NCBI GenBank assembly: GCA_947650365.1
Contig: OX393549.1
Coordinates: 24,603,347-24,667,346 of the forward strand
Direction: 5' to 3'
From: Chamaelirium japonicum
Taxonomy: Eukaryota; Streptophyta; Magnoliopsida; Liliales; Melanthiaceae
DNA: 64,000 nucleotides
The number at the start of each line of letters is the position of its first letter. Within the stretch, counting starts at the first letter, position 1. Shown in pieces: positions 33,070 through 44,237 of this stretch. The notes beneath the pieces were generated by a model that did no database searches, was not told the origin of the DNA, and worked only from the letters and a program-made list of their open reading frames with translations. Position numbers and translations under genes: made by a program.

Positions 33070-34480
33070 CATTCCCTCCTACCTATTTGTTTGAGAAATC
33101 CCTTCCTCCTCCATGGTTTCAATCAGATCTATCAATTTGGAGATTTGTTAGGCGGCAGCCATTTTTCTAAGATCGGTGAGATTCCTTCGAAGCGAGCTAG
33201 GAAGCGTCTATAAGGTCGAAGTGACGATGGTGCGTCCAATAGAGTAGCAGGGAGCAACCAGGGGATAGTTGGCGACCTATGCGAGAAGGGCGACCTATGC
33301 AAGAAGGGCGACAACAAGATCTAGAGAATGAATGTCGACAAATTGATCCCGCTAGGAAGATATATGCTTGTAAACCTATATAACGCCAAATTCTATAGTG
33401 GATTGTTTTGACCTAGTGCGAAAGCACTGCGGTTTTTACGGTTGAGTTTTCACATAAAAAATCTCATGTGTGCTGTCTCTACTCAATTTTGAATGTGTGG
33501 ATGAATCCTTATATGTTTCTACCCTATAGCCTACAGAATTGTGCACCAAGTGTTCGAACAAATATCATTACTTCCGCATCACAATATCATAATTAGTGTT
33601 TGTGCATTGGTTGTTTGCTTTGATGAGATAGACCCCTGACTAAGTACAAAAGAAGACTTTCAAGGGGGGAGGAGGAGGAGGGGATGATGGTGGTCGTGGA
33701 GGAAGGTGGCTATGACATTAGTTGAAGGGGGTGGAGGGGCAGAGGTGGAGACGTGTGGTGGTGGACGTGAGTTGCCCTTATCACCAAGATTGAGTCGCGC
33801 GTGGAAGCATTTTGTGTATGTTTTTAAATCCAATTGGGATTAATCTCGGCAAACTGCTAGTTGCATACTTGCATACATTTGCACCGGTAAATCCCAAATA
33901 GAAAAGATACAGCTATGCCTAATGTCAAGGGGCATTCCAGTCTTTATGAAAAAAATAGAAAAATATCTATATGGAAATCTTACTGCCATCCAATTCTCTC
34001 ATCCCACACTTTTTATATTTTTCAGACCAAATTATCCTTAGCAGCAAGATTTGATCACTCACCGGCCGCCGTCGTATGTCCCCAAGCTTGGTGTAGCCGA
34101 TGCTCATTCAAGCCATCGCCGCCACCTTCCTGCTCTTCCTCTCCATCGTACTCCCCTTTCCTCCGCTTGTACAAGTCCTCATCGTCCTCCCTACGCAAGC
34201 CCTTGTGTAGCCACCATCGCCACCCATGCATGCCCCTGTCCTCATAATCGCTCATGCAGGCTGCCTCTAGTTCCCAAAAATTAGGTAGGAGAGGTTGTCC
34301 CGGATTCCCAAAAATTAGTTAGGCAAAGGGAGTGGGGAGAGGGGCGCGAGAGGGGGTGGAAAGAGAGAAGAGGACTACTAGTCAAAGGATGAGGCGCTTC
34401 AGCATTGGCTTAAAGAGGTCCGAAGATCGAAATGGGCCGAGGAAGACAGCATAAGTGCTATTTTTATCTAAGTCTATAAT
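33070..34480. other. Spacer between two LTR elements, nothing recognised
   Basis: The sequence has mixed composition. A purine-rich GGA/GGT block lies at 33665-33775. No gene-like frame with a recognisable domain was found. Confidence 0.45.
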
Positions 34481-35164
34481 CCCGTTGTGGTCGCAGAAAA
34501 AGATTCGGGTCGTCTTTATTGCGGATCACACGAGATTACAAATTTTCTTTGATCAGGAGATTGTGGGAGAGATCCTCTGGAGGGTCCCTTTGATCCGCGT
34601 CTCCACGTGGTATTCGTGCGAGAGCTCTGAAGGGGTTGCCCAGGACAGAGGTCTTTACAGGGTGAGGGTTTTTGAGAGGCTAAGGAGTTTCCGCCGTTGA
34701 TTTTGTCCCGTCCGTGCTTCGCGCTTTCTCGGCTAGGGAGGCTTTGGGCTTCGTTCCTCGGTCTTCGTGTCTTCCTCGATCCTGGCTCGACCTCGGCGTC
34801 CTTGATCGTCGGTTCGCGGCGTCGATCGTGTTTTTGGCGTCAGCTTTGGCTTTAGCTTTCGGCTTTGGCGTAGCTTTGGCGTGGCTCTGGCTTTTGCTTT
34901 GCTTTGGCGCTTGCGCTTGAACGTAGACGAGTAGAGACTTGCGATGCTTTAGTTCTTCCGGACTTCGCGTCGTATCGGCTAGAACGTGCGGTGCTTTGCT
35001 CGTGACCGTCGTAGTTGCTTGGCTTTGGCACGTGCGTTGCTTTAGCGCGGGCTTTACCGGTGCGTTTGCTTTGGCTTCTTGCGTCGGCTTTGACTTTAGC
35101 TTCGACTCGATCTTCTTCTCGAACGAATGGCGTTACCTCTTCAAGGCTTCTTTACTCTTCCGGC

Positions 35165-35400
35165 TTCCTCGACGGTTGTGGCGTCGGTTTTGGCTTTTCG
35201 GCTGGGGTAGCACCGATGCTTGTGCGACGGTTGTGGCGTCGACTTTCGTTGATGAAGACGGCGGGTGTAGCACCGATCTTCGTGCGACAGTTGTAGCGTC
35301 GGCTTTTGTTGATGAAGACGGCGGGTGTGGCACCGGCTTTAGCACGACGGTTGTAGCGTCGGCTTTTGGTTGACGAAGGCGGCAGGGGTAGCACCGGCTT
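35165..35400 (-). repeat. ~65-bp tandem repeat in the LTR (four copies)
   Basis: GACGGTTGT(G/A)GCGTCG, then GATGAAGACGGCGGG, then TAGCACCG recur four times. The same array is in the other LTR at about 50035-50270. Confidence 0.88.
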
Positions 35401-36314
35401 CAGGCCTTCTTCTCCCGGCTTTCTTCTTCGTGCGAGGAGTCGATGCCTTGATTGAAGACGACGAGTGTTGTCGGCTTCGATCTTCTTCTCCGGCCTTTGC
35501 TTATGGCGTCTTCGGAGCTGATGAAGATCGTTGGAGCAATCGGGTGATGACGGCTCCGGGTCTTCTTCTCCACGCTTTCTTCTTCGTGCGAGGAGTCGAA
35601 GCTTTGATCTCCGAGTGCAAGGTCTTCACGTTGATGAGGACTTGAAGGGCCAAGGACTCCCGTAGGATATGCTTGCCGTGCCTCGTGAAGCCTTCGGTCT
35701 TCGAGCGTTGGAGCTTCTCTTGCGAAGCTCTTTCGTCTTCGGCTTTCGGACCCTTGATGCCTTCCCCGACCCCTTCTATTTATAGGCAAAGGGGGGCGGT
35801 TGGGGGAGATATTGCTGAAATCTTTTTGTTTCTTCCAATATCTCCCCTCATAACCATCGAGATGTTGTTCCCTTATTTGGGGAAACAAACCCGATTTCCT
35901 CCTTTTTAGTTGGAGTGGTTATGGGCTAGATGTGACTCGATCTTTTAAAGATCGAGTTGTTATTTTTGTTGCACTTTTGGATCGGATGGCGACACAACGT
36001 CATCTTGTCCGTTGGATCGAGGGATCATCGCGGATCTACGGTTGTGTAGACGTCCACGCCACCTCCCCCCGCATCAAGGCGGTTTTGACTTTTTCTTTTC
36101 TTTTCCTTTTCTTTTCTTTTTCTTTTCTTTTTCTTTTTTTTTCTTTTTCTTTTTGGCCGGCCCCACCTCTCCATGAGGAAGGGGGCACGGTTTTCAAAAA
36201 GGGGGGGGCCGGTGGGCCCCCCTCTTTGTGTCCGAGTTGCGGGTCCGGTGGGACCCGTTTGCTTTGGGTCGGGCCATGGCGCGCAAATTGAGTTTGCACG
36301 TGGGCCGAGTTCGC

Positions 36315-36500
36315 ACGCGGGCCGTTGTGCGCGGCCGAGTTTCGCATACGGGCCGTTGTGTGCGGGCCGAGTTTCGCATGCGGGCCGTTGTGTGCGGGCC
36401 GGGTTTCGCATACGGGCCGTTGTGTGCGGGCCGAGTTTCGCATGCGGGCCGTTGTGTGCGGGTCGAGTTTCGCATACGGGCCGTTGTGTGCGGGCCTAAG
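36315..36500 (-). repeat. 32-bp tandem repeat in the LTR
   Basis: CGGGCCGTTGTGTGCGGGCC followed by GAGTTTCGCAT(G/A) recurs about six times at exactly 32 bp, with alternating CATG/CATA variants. The other LTR carries the same array at 51190-51370. Confidence 0.92.
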
Positions 36501-36685
36501 TTGCATGAGCGAGTCGGGTTCGACCCGAAGGCCGTTGGGTGCGGGCCCAAGTTTCGCATGCGGGCCGTTGTGTGCGGGCCCATTTTTTTTGTAAAAATCG
36601 GGTTTGACCCGAAGGCCGTCGGGTGCGGGCTTATTTTTTTGTGTAAAAATCGGGTTCGACCCGTGGGCTAATTTCGATGCCCACA

Positions 36686-36702
36686 AGTGCCCCCTCAAGT
36701 TC
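36686..36702 (-). other. Polypurine tract of the Tat element
   Basis: The minus strand reads AACTTGAGGGGGCACTT directly before the 3' LTR start TGTGGGC. Confidence 0.85.
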
Positions 36703-37684
36703 GAGCGCGCCCGCGGGAAACACGTAGCGGTTGGACTTGAGTCGCGTATTCGTGTGGGATTAGGTCTTTAAAAGGACCCCTGTCTTTCGTTTCTCTTCAT
36801 TATCGGCGATTCCCGGCGGCTTGGAGTTGAGAGCTCTGCTAGGGTTTCTTGCTTCGCAACGATGCCGCGGAGGATGAAGATGGTGACGCCATGGGGTTCG
36901 CGGAGGAGGGAAGATCGCCGGCCCGTGGACGGCGGAGGGTCGCAAGCAAGGCGCGTCTTCTTCCTCCTCCTCCTTCTTCTTCTTCTTCTTCTTCTCTTTT
37001 TTTTTTTTTTCCTTCGCATGGTGGGCGTGGGCCGGTGCGGTGGCCGGAGGGTGCGAGGCGCGGCCGGGGGCTGCTGTGGTGGCCGGCGCGCGGGAGGGAT
37101 GGAGGCCGGGGCTGCGGGCGCGCGACGGGCGCGGCCGGGGGCTGCTATGGCGGCCGGCGCGTGGGATGGAGACGGGCTCGGAGCGCGGGGCCGGGTTCGC
37201 AGGGCGCGGCGGGCGCAGCCAAGGCCGCGGGCCGGTGCGGCAGGGCGCGGGGGCCGGAGCGGCACGCTGCGGGGGCCGGCGGCGCGGGCGCAGGGCGATG
37301 GGGCCGGCGGCGCGGGCGCAGGGCGCTGGAGCCGGAGCCGGGCGCGAGCGGGCAGGTGCAGCGGCGGGCTGTGCGGGCGGCGCGGGGGCCGGGCGCAGCG
37401 GCGGGCTGTGCGGGCGGCGCGGGGGCCGGAGGCGGCCGGGGCTGCGGGCGCAGCGCGCGAGCGGCGCAAGGGCGCGGAGGAGGCCGGGGCTGCGAGCTCA
37501 GTACGCGGGCGGTGCAGGGGCCGGGCGCAGCGGGCGCGGGGGCCGTGGGCCGGAGCGGCACGGCGCGGGGGCCGTGGGCCGGAGCGGCAGGGCGCGGAGG
37601 AGGGCGCGGGCGGGCGCGCGGAGGCCGGCGGCGTAGGCGGGGACGACGCACCCCCCCCCCCCCCCCCCCCTCCTTCTGCATGTA
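36703..37684 (+). other. GC-rich leader region of the antisense gene
   Basis: In plus orientation there is a TATA-like TCTTTAAAAGG at about 36769, then a GCTAGGGTTTCTTGC leader phrase and a candidate ATG at 36861 (MPRRMKMVTPWG). A (CTT)n/T run follows (36957-37012), then over 600 bp of almost pure G/C repeats built on GGGGCCGG and GCGGGCGC. A plant-type promoter and first exon for the antisense gene are plausible. The donor site is not clear. Confidence 0.4.
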
Positions 37685-38115
37685 AATAGAAGAGATAGAG
37701 AGAGGGGGTCATGGCTTTTTGCCATGACCCCCCTCTCTCTTTCTTTATTTGCCGAAAGCTCCCCCCCTGCATTTTTAATAGGAGAGATAGGGGGGGTCCG
37801 TGGCTTTTTGCCATGAGCCCCCTCTGTTTTTCTTTATTTGCTGAAGGCTCCCCCCTTGTATTTTTATCAGGAGTGATGGGGGAATCGTGGCTTTTTGCCA
37901 TGACCCCCCTCTATCTTTCTTTATTTGCTGAAGCCCCCCCCCCCTGTATTTTTAACAGGAGAGATGGGGGAATCGTGGCTTTTTGCCATGACCCCCTCTA
38001 TCTTTCTTTATTTGCTGAAGGCCCCCCCCTGCATTTTTAACAGGAGAGATGGGGGGAATCGTGGCTTTTTGCCATGACCCCCCTCTATCTTTCTTTATTT
38101 GCTGAAGGCCCCCCT
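37685..38115 (+). repeat. Five-copy ~87-bp repeat, each with a hairpin
   Basis: TGGCTTTTTGCCA recurs at about 37712, 37800, 37888, 37976 and 38062. The first copy forms a 12-bp perfect stem around a TTTTT loop (GGGGGTCATGGC / GCCATGACCCCC), which extends by 7 bp after one bulge. The later copies keep the core palindrome with substitutions. The array lies in the leader or intron of the antisense gene, directly upstream of its main exon. Confidence 0.92.
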
Positions 38116-38179
38116 TTGATTTCTTTGTTTCTGTACTCGGAATCCATCTGACTTGGGCTTTGTGTTCTTTCTTTTTAAG

Positions 38180-41100
38180 GCCTCGTCGTTACGAGAGCTT
38201 TCCGGGTTCCGGCTGGATCGTCGATGCGGTCTCCCACGGGAGTATGTACCTTCGCTTCCCCTTCGCGCAAGTCTCCCATCACCGTGCTTCAAGACAAGAG
38301 ACCGGGTTGTCAGTGCTTCAGCTTTTGACGCACGAGCGAGTTTGCGAGGATGGTGTGACCGACGGCTCTTGTCGAGTGTTAAAACTTGGCGAGCGCATCC
38401 TTACTGACGAAGGGTCTTCCCGGCAAATTGTCCGGCCGAGCTTGGGGTTACCGTTTCACCATATTGGAGATGAGTCAGTTCCGGTCCCTGTTGTTGCTTT
38501 GAAGATATGCTCCCGTCGTACGCGCTGGGGCGTGGGGATTCAATCACGTGGAGATGTCACCTATCTGGGAGGTTTTCGGGACTGGATGAAAGAGCTGTCC
38601 GGCGCGTTGGAGGCAGAGCCAGGGATGGAGCGTTTGGCGAGGTTTGTGGAGCCAGCTTGCTGGGAGTACAGTCGACCGGATGGCATGTACCGGGCTTTGT
38701 GTGAGCAGTGGTGCCCTGAGACCAATACCTTTTTGACTGGAGCTGGTGAAATCGGGATCACCCTTCGTGATGTGCACGTCATCTCTGGGTGTCCCGAAGT
38801 TCGGAGCTATTATCAGGAGGAGGTTCCTTCCCTGGAGGTTTTGACGGACCCAGATGAGTCTCCTAGCTTCTGCCTTTTGCTTTTTAAGGCGTATGCTATT
38901 ATAGCGGCGCGCGAGCGGTCAGACCGGGTACTTCACTCGGATTGGGTGGACTTCTGGTTTCGAGGAGAGTATCGTCACGCTCCTCCTTCGAGTCACCCGA
39001 TGTGGAGATATGCTTCGTCAAAGAAGCCGGCGCCTGGCACCTTCCGGCGACCGATCGAATCTCTGAAGAAAGAGTGGTGCTCCATGGCCGGGGCGCAGCG
39101 TCCCTGGGAAGTCTTGGGACTTGAAGAGTGTAGTGATGACTGGCGTGCTGTTTACTGGTCTGCGGGGTTAGTACTCTTTCTCTGCCGCTTTGCTTTACCC
39201 TGGGAAGGGGATGTGGTACGCCCTGGGACCTTCCTTGCAGCTGCTCGGATGGTGACTGGAGAATTCCTTAATCTGGCACCGGCGATCCTCTGCTCGTTGT
39301 ATGGTGGGCTTAGCGGCACTTACTGGAGTCTATCGAGTGCGGGTAATGCAAGAGGGGAAGTAGGCAGAGCCAGTTCCTTTTGCCCCCTGCATTACCTCTA
39401 TGGATGGATTGGGCTTCACTTTCCGAAGGGGATCTTCGCGGCGCGTGGACCTTCGACCTCGGTGCCCTTTCTTCCTTGTGTGGGAGGTGTAATGAACGCT
39501 TTTTATGCATGGGAGCGTCCGAAGCCTAGTGCCCGAGAGTGTTTACGGCGCATGGGCCCCTCTGACTTCGAATTTGTATCGGAAAATGCACTGGCGCCTT
39601 CTATGAAATCCCTGGTGTGTGATGGGGCGGAGATGCCCGATCCTTTGTACTGGAGCATGGTGAGTTGCAGGCCTGGGTATCTTGTTTGGCGCCGTGGGGA
39701 TGTAGTGGAGGTGGCACGGTACTCTCCCCACCGGTTTGCTCGCCAGCAGGGCTTTCGGCAGGAGTTGCCTGGGACTCCTTTGCGCCTGCGGTTACGTTAC
39801 ACTCCGCAGGAGGCGTACCGCCTCTGGGGAGCACTTTACGATCGTTTTACTGGGTGCACTTTCTCACCGGGGATTAAGTCGGGTGGCAAGGATGCAGCAA
39901 CTCCTGAGTATCGTCGCTGGGTCAACGGGTCAGTGCTTCCCATCTTGGCTGGCCTTCCATTAGACGTCCTTGCTAGCAGCGAGCGGGCTGACTTTCCTTT
40001 TGACTCTTTGGCGGGGTCAGAGGATCGCCGTCTCTGGTCCGAGGAGCGATGGTCAGAGAAATCTTGTGGCCGTCGAGAGAGTACTTCCCAGGCTTCACTT
40101 TCTGTGCAAGAAGTTGAGATGGCTCCGTCCTCCAAGGTTCAGGGCCTTCCTGAGACTCAGGCTTCTTGGAGTGGGGGTGCTTTTCCCAAGAGGAGAAAGT
40201 TGGACCTCTTGTGTGAGGCAGCTTTGACTGGTGCTGGCGAGGCAGGGCCAGCTCGAGACGGAGAGCCAGGGCTTTTTGTTGATGGGGTCATCCCTCCTTC
40301 TGGGGTATCTTCGTCGGACGCTGCAGGTATATCTTGTTTTTAGTTTCTCATAAATTTCTGTGCTTGTATTCTTACTTCGTTGGCTGAGTTGTCCAGCTCT
40401 TATTTTGGCAGGGTCTGCTGGACCGGACTGCGAGTCTACCCCGAAGGGGGTTGGGCAGGAGTGCTCTCCTATCAGAGCAACGTTGATTGAAGGTGGCGGG
40501 CTGGATGTTCCCTGGGATAACTTGGAGCTTTTGGGAGCGTGTGGAGCAGACTTTACCGGCAGTGCTGTTAACCTGGATGATATTGACGTGGAGCAGTTGG
40601 GCTTTGGGGAGGAGGATGAGATCTCCAGTGTAGGGAGAGAACAGACTCCTCCAGCTAGGTCCGGTACTCCGGCAGAGGCTACTCCCGCCGTCGTTTTGTC
40701 AGAAGGTTTGCCTGTGCCTCCTTCTTCGGCTCCGGTGGTTCCGCTGACTGTTATCACGGCGATGGTCCAGGAGGCGGTTCCTTCACTTGAGTCTTCAGGG
40801 CCGGAGCCCACCTTGCCCGTGCACTCAGAGGCAGACAAGAGAAAGTACAGTTCGCGGGACCTTCTCTCTGTGCTTCTTTTGGAGAGCTGTCGGAAGTAAA
40901 TCCAGACGACGCTTGCACCCTTCCAGGAAGAAGGCTTTGACGCTTTGAGCAGCTGGTGGGTTCTTGAGGGGCCCAAGTTTTGCAAGAACCTGGCGGCCTT
41001 CCAGGTAGATGGCTCTTTGTTTGAGGCACAGATGCGTGTTCTCTTGGCGGATAGTGAAGCTCATTGCTTGAAACGGGCTTCGATGGAAGATGACCTTCCC

Positions 41101-41385
41101 CTGATACTGGCAAAGGCCGAGGACGAGGAGCGTCGACTGGAGGCGCAGCATGCACTTGCCGCTGCGAGCCTTGTTCGGGCGCGGAAGAAGCTAGAGGCTG
41201 CTCGCGCATCTTTCGAGAAAGCTGAGACGATCGAGAAGTCTTCTGGAGCAGACTTGGCAAAGCAGCGTATCGAGCTGGCGGCGCATCGGGAGCGGGTAGC
41301 TTCTCGGTCTTCAGAGTTGGAGCGCATGGAGGTTACTGACGGCGAGCTGCTCCAACGTCTCAAAGGATTTGATTCGCTTTACTAG
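38180..41385 (+). CDS. Antisense plant-mobile-domain (PMD) gene of the Tat element
   Basis: The main exon is 38180-40326, with acceptor TTTTTAAG and donor GCAG|GTATAT. An 85-nt intron (40327-40411, acceptor TTTTGGCAG) leads in frame to a second exon ending at TAG 41385. The open frame upstream of 38180 has no ATG, so an earlier exon is needed. The PMD signature is ALCEQWCPETNTF followed by GEIGITLRDVHVISGCP, the WC.E..TF..GE..ITL.DV..L.G.P pattern. YLYGWIGLHFP and RRWVNGSVLPIL follow. The second exon is acidic and then a heptad-rich coiled coil (EDEERRLEAQHALAAASLVR). One in-frame TAA at 40897 interrupts exon 2. PMD proteins are plant-specific and occur both in host genes (MAIN/MAIL1) and in transposons; the role in the element is unknown. 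It runs opposite to gag-pol. Confidence 0.75.
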
Positions 41386-41642
41386 CATGTCGCATTTCCT
41401 TTTCTTTCTTGTCATTTCTGCTGAACAGACTTGTAGTTCTGTTTTTCTTTATCCGGTGATAACTTAATATCATGCATCTATTTTTTTTTTTGGACTTGTA
41501 TTCTGGAATGGCAGAGCTTGGTTGTGTTTTTCTTTTGTTTGGACTGAACCTTTACAGGCTGCCTACGTACCCTACTGAGAGGGATCAAGTCACACGTAGT
41601 TCCTTTTTTTTTTTTTTTTTTGCAAGGGGTGTCGCCTTGCTT
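41386..41642. other. Convergent 3' ends of the antisense gene and pol
   Basis: The antisense gene stops at 41385 and the minus-strand polyprotein ends at 41643, so the two transcripts converge. The stretch is T-rich on the plus strand (including an 18-T run at 41604). Confidence 0.6.
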
Positions 41643-44237
41643 TTAGGCATAGTACCTTTTGAGGTACTTGCCGTTGATAGGGCCGAGCGTAAGCCCTTCT
41701 GGCGTGGTGAGAAGATATGCGCCGTTGGAGTAGACCTCTTTGACAACGTGCGGTCCATCCCACTTGGCGTCGAACTTCTTTCCTCCTCGATGCGAAAGGA
41801 TGATGGGGCGTTTGACTGCGAGCACCAACTCTCCTTCTTGGAAGGATCGAGGGCGAATCTTTTTGTTGAAGGCTCGGGTTAGCCTGGCTTGGTAGCATTC
41901 CAGGCGTTGCTGGGCTTCGAGGCGTTTTTCATCTAGGGCTTCTAATTCCGCTAGGCGAAGTTGAGTGTTGTTGCCGTTGACGAGGCCTTCCTGGATGGCT
42001 ATCCTGAGTGACGGGATCTGGAGTTCAAGTGGGAGGACAGCTTCTACTCCGTATACCAGCGAGTATGGAGTCGCCTGTGTTGGTGTGCGAAAATAGGTGC
42101 GATATGCCCACAGCGCTTCACCCATGCGTTCATGCCAGTCTTTCTTCGACTTTGAGACGACTTTCTCCAAAAGTTTGCAGAGTGTTTTGTTGAAAGCTTC
42201 AGCTAGGCCATTGGCAGAGGCGTTGTACATGGTTGAACACCTTTGCTTGATATCGAACTTGGCGCAAAATTGGCTGACAGCGGAGTTCTTGAATTGCTTC
42301 CCGTTGTCCGTAACGATATAGCGAGGGATACCGTATCGGAAGATGATGTCGTTTTGGATGAAGTTAATGACAGAGTGCCTGGTGACTTCTCGCAATGGTA
42401 CTGCCTCAGCCCACTTGGAGAAGTAATCTGTTGCCGCCAGGATATAAAGATGCTGCTTGGATGACTTGGGTAGCGGACCGACAATATCGAGTCCCCATCC
42501 ATCGAAGGGCCATGATGCGATGGTTGGATGCAAAGGTTCCGGAGGCTGACGGATGTAGTCGCCATGCAGCTGGCAAGTGTAGCATCTTTTTGCAAACCCG
42601 AGGGAGTCCTTGATCATAGTGGGCCAGTAGTACCCCATCCGCCTGATGCGAAAGTGTAGCTTTGGCCCGGACTGATGTGAGCCACAGATCCCGGCATGGA
42701 CTTCTTCTAGTGCTGTTTCCGCTTCTTCTTTCGCAAGACACCTCAGGAGCGCACCATCGTAGCTTCGACGGTACAACTCGTTGTTGAAGTGGAAGAATTT
42801 CAGAGATCGCCGGCGAATGTCGACCGTACGCTTTGGGTCTTCAGGAAGCTTTCCGTGGACAAGAAAGTCTATGAATGGCTGTCTCCAGTCTAGCTCGTCG
42901 GTCACGAAAACGTGTACTGCGTTGACTTGGTCTGGGATCCCCATAGGGAGGTCCTCTTCGGTGATTACCATCCTCTTACAGATAGGGATGATGAGTTGGC
43001 TTTTTTCTGGGAACGGAAGTGTAGCCGCTAAATTTGCAAGCGCATTAGCCTGCTGATTGAGGTTTCTGGGGACATGCTGGATTGAAGCATCTTTGAGTGT
43101 ACCAAGGAGTTTCAGGGCTCGTATGTGTAATGGCACAAGATCTTCTTTGTTGACCTCGTATGCCCCCAATATTTGTTGGATGACGAGTTGAGAGTCGCCG
43201 AAAATTGTGAGCCCTTGAAGTTTCATATCATTGGCGAGTTCGAGGCCAATGATCAGAGCTTGATATTCCGCCCTGTTGTTGGAGCATGGCTCTGATAGTA
43301 GAAACGAGAAAGGAAGTACTTCGTCGTTTGGTGTGACGAATATAACTCCCGCTCCTGCTACATCTTGCCTGGCCGCACCGTCGAAGAACATTTTCCAAGA
43401 AGGGGCGATGTCGATGCAAAATACTTCTTCGTCTGGGAGATCTTCCGATAGTTCCCACTCTACTGGAAGGGGGTATTCTGCTAGGAAGTCTGCGAGAGCT
43501 TGACCCTTGACCGCTTTACGAGGGACAAAGGTGATGTCAAACTCAAGGAGGAGCAAAGCCCACTTGGCCAGACGTCCGGAAAGCACTGGTCTTGACATGA
43601 TGTATTTGAGCGGATCGGCTTTTGAGATGAGCCTGATGGCGTGAGCTAACATATAGTGTCGCAGCTTTTTTGTAGCGAAGATGAGCGCCAGACAGACCTT
43701 CTCAATCGGGGAGTAGTTTAGTTCCGCGCCGATGAGAGTGCGGCTCAAATAGTAGCATGCTGTTTCCTTGCCTAGCTCGTTGTCTTGAGCCAGGAGTGCC
43801 CCCAAGGACTGCTCCTGGGCGCTGATGTAAAGGACCAATGGCTTTCCTTGAACTGGTGCTGTCAGAACCGGGGGCTTGAGTAAGTAATCCCTGATGTTTT
43901 GGAGGGCTTCCTGACAAGCTTCATCCCACTTGAATGCTGCTCCTTTCTTCATGAGGCGACTGAAGGGTCTGCATTTTCCAGCTAAGTTGGTGATGAACCT
44001 TCTGATATATGCTAGATGGCCTTGGAGACCTCGGAGGTCTCGCACGGTTTTCGGGATCGGCATATTGAGGATAGCATCTATCTTGGTTTGATCTATTTCG
44101 ATACCTCGATGGCGTACGACAAAGCCGAGGAACTTTCCCGAGGAGACCCCAAATGCGCATTTAAGTGGGTTCATGCGGAGTTGGTACCTTCGAAGTCGCT
44201 TGAAGATTAGCTCGAGGTCTTGAAGATGTGTGGACTT
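41643..44237 (-). pseudogene. Tat polyprotein 3' part: end of RT, RNase H, integrase
   Basis: The frame is open from just after the TAA at 44238-44240 to the natural stop at 41643. It starts with the reverse transcriptase thumb (MNPLKCAFGVSSGKFLGF) and continues through RNase H (FFDGAARQDVAGAGVIF, NNRAEYQALIIGLELA, DSQLVIQQI). The integrase has an H-H-C-C zinc region (ending CYTCQLH) and catalytic residues D (GLDIVGP), D (VTDNG) and E (GLAEAFN). The C-terminus GPINGKYLKRYYA is intact. It is in the same frame as the upstream part, so the only break here is that single stop codon. Confidence 0.93.

Larger units (their letters stand above)
34486..36685 (-). repeat. 3' LTR of the Tat element (2200 bp)
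   Basis: It has an 11-bp insertion near 34873 relative to the other LTR. It contains a ~65-bp tandem repeat (about 35165-35400), a TATA box on the minus strand at 35776-35784, a polypyrimidine stretch (36090-36155) and a 32-bp tandem repeat (about 36315-36500). Confidence 0.95.

Noticed and set aside
36025..36698. Repetitive frames over the LTR 32-bp array
   Set aside because: The 32-bp repeat and KEKKRKRKEKEKK-type translation of a polypyrimidine tract give long frames with no protein meaning.
36768..37901. Long frames on both strands (up to 377 codons), Ala/Pro/Arg-rich
   Set aside because: Pure translation of a G/C-only repeat region in the Tat element; open frames here are a composition artefact.
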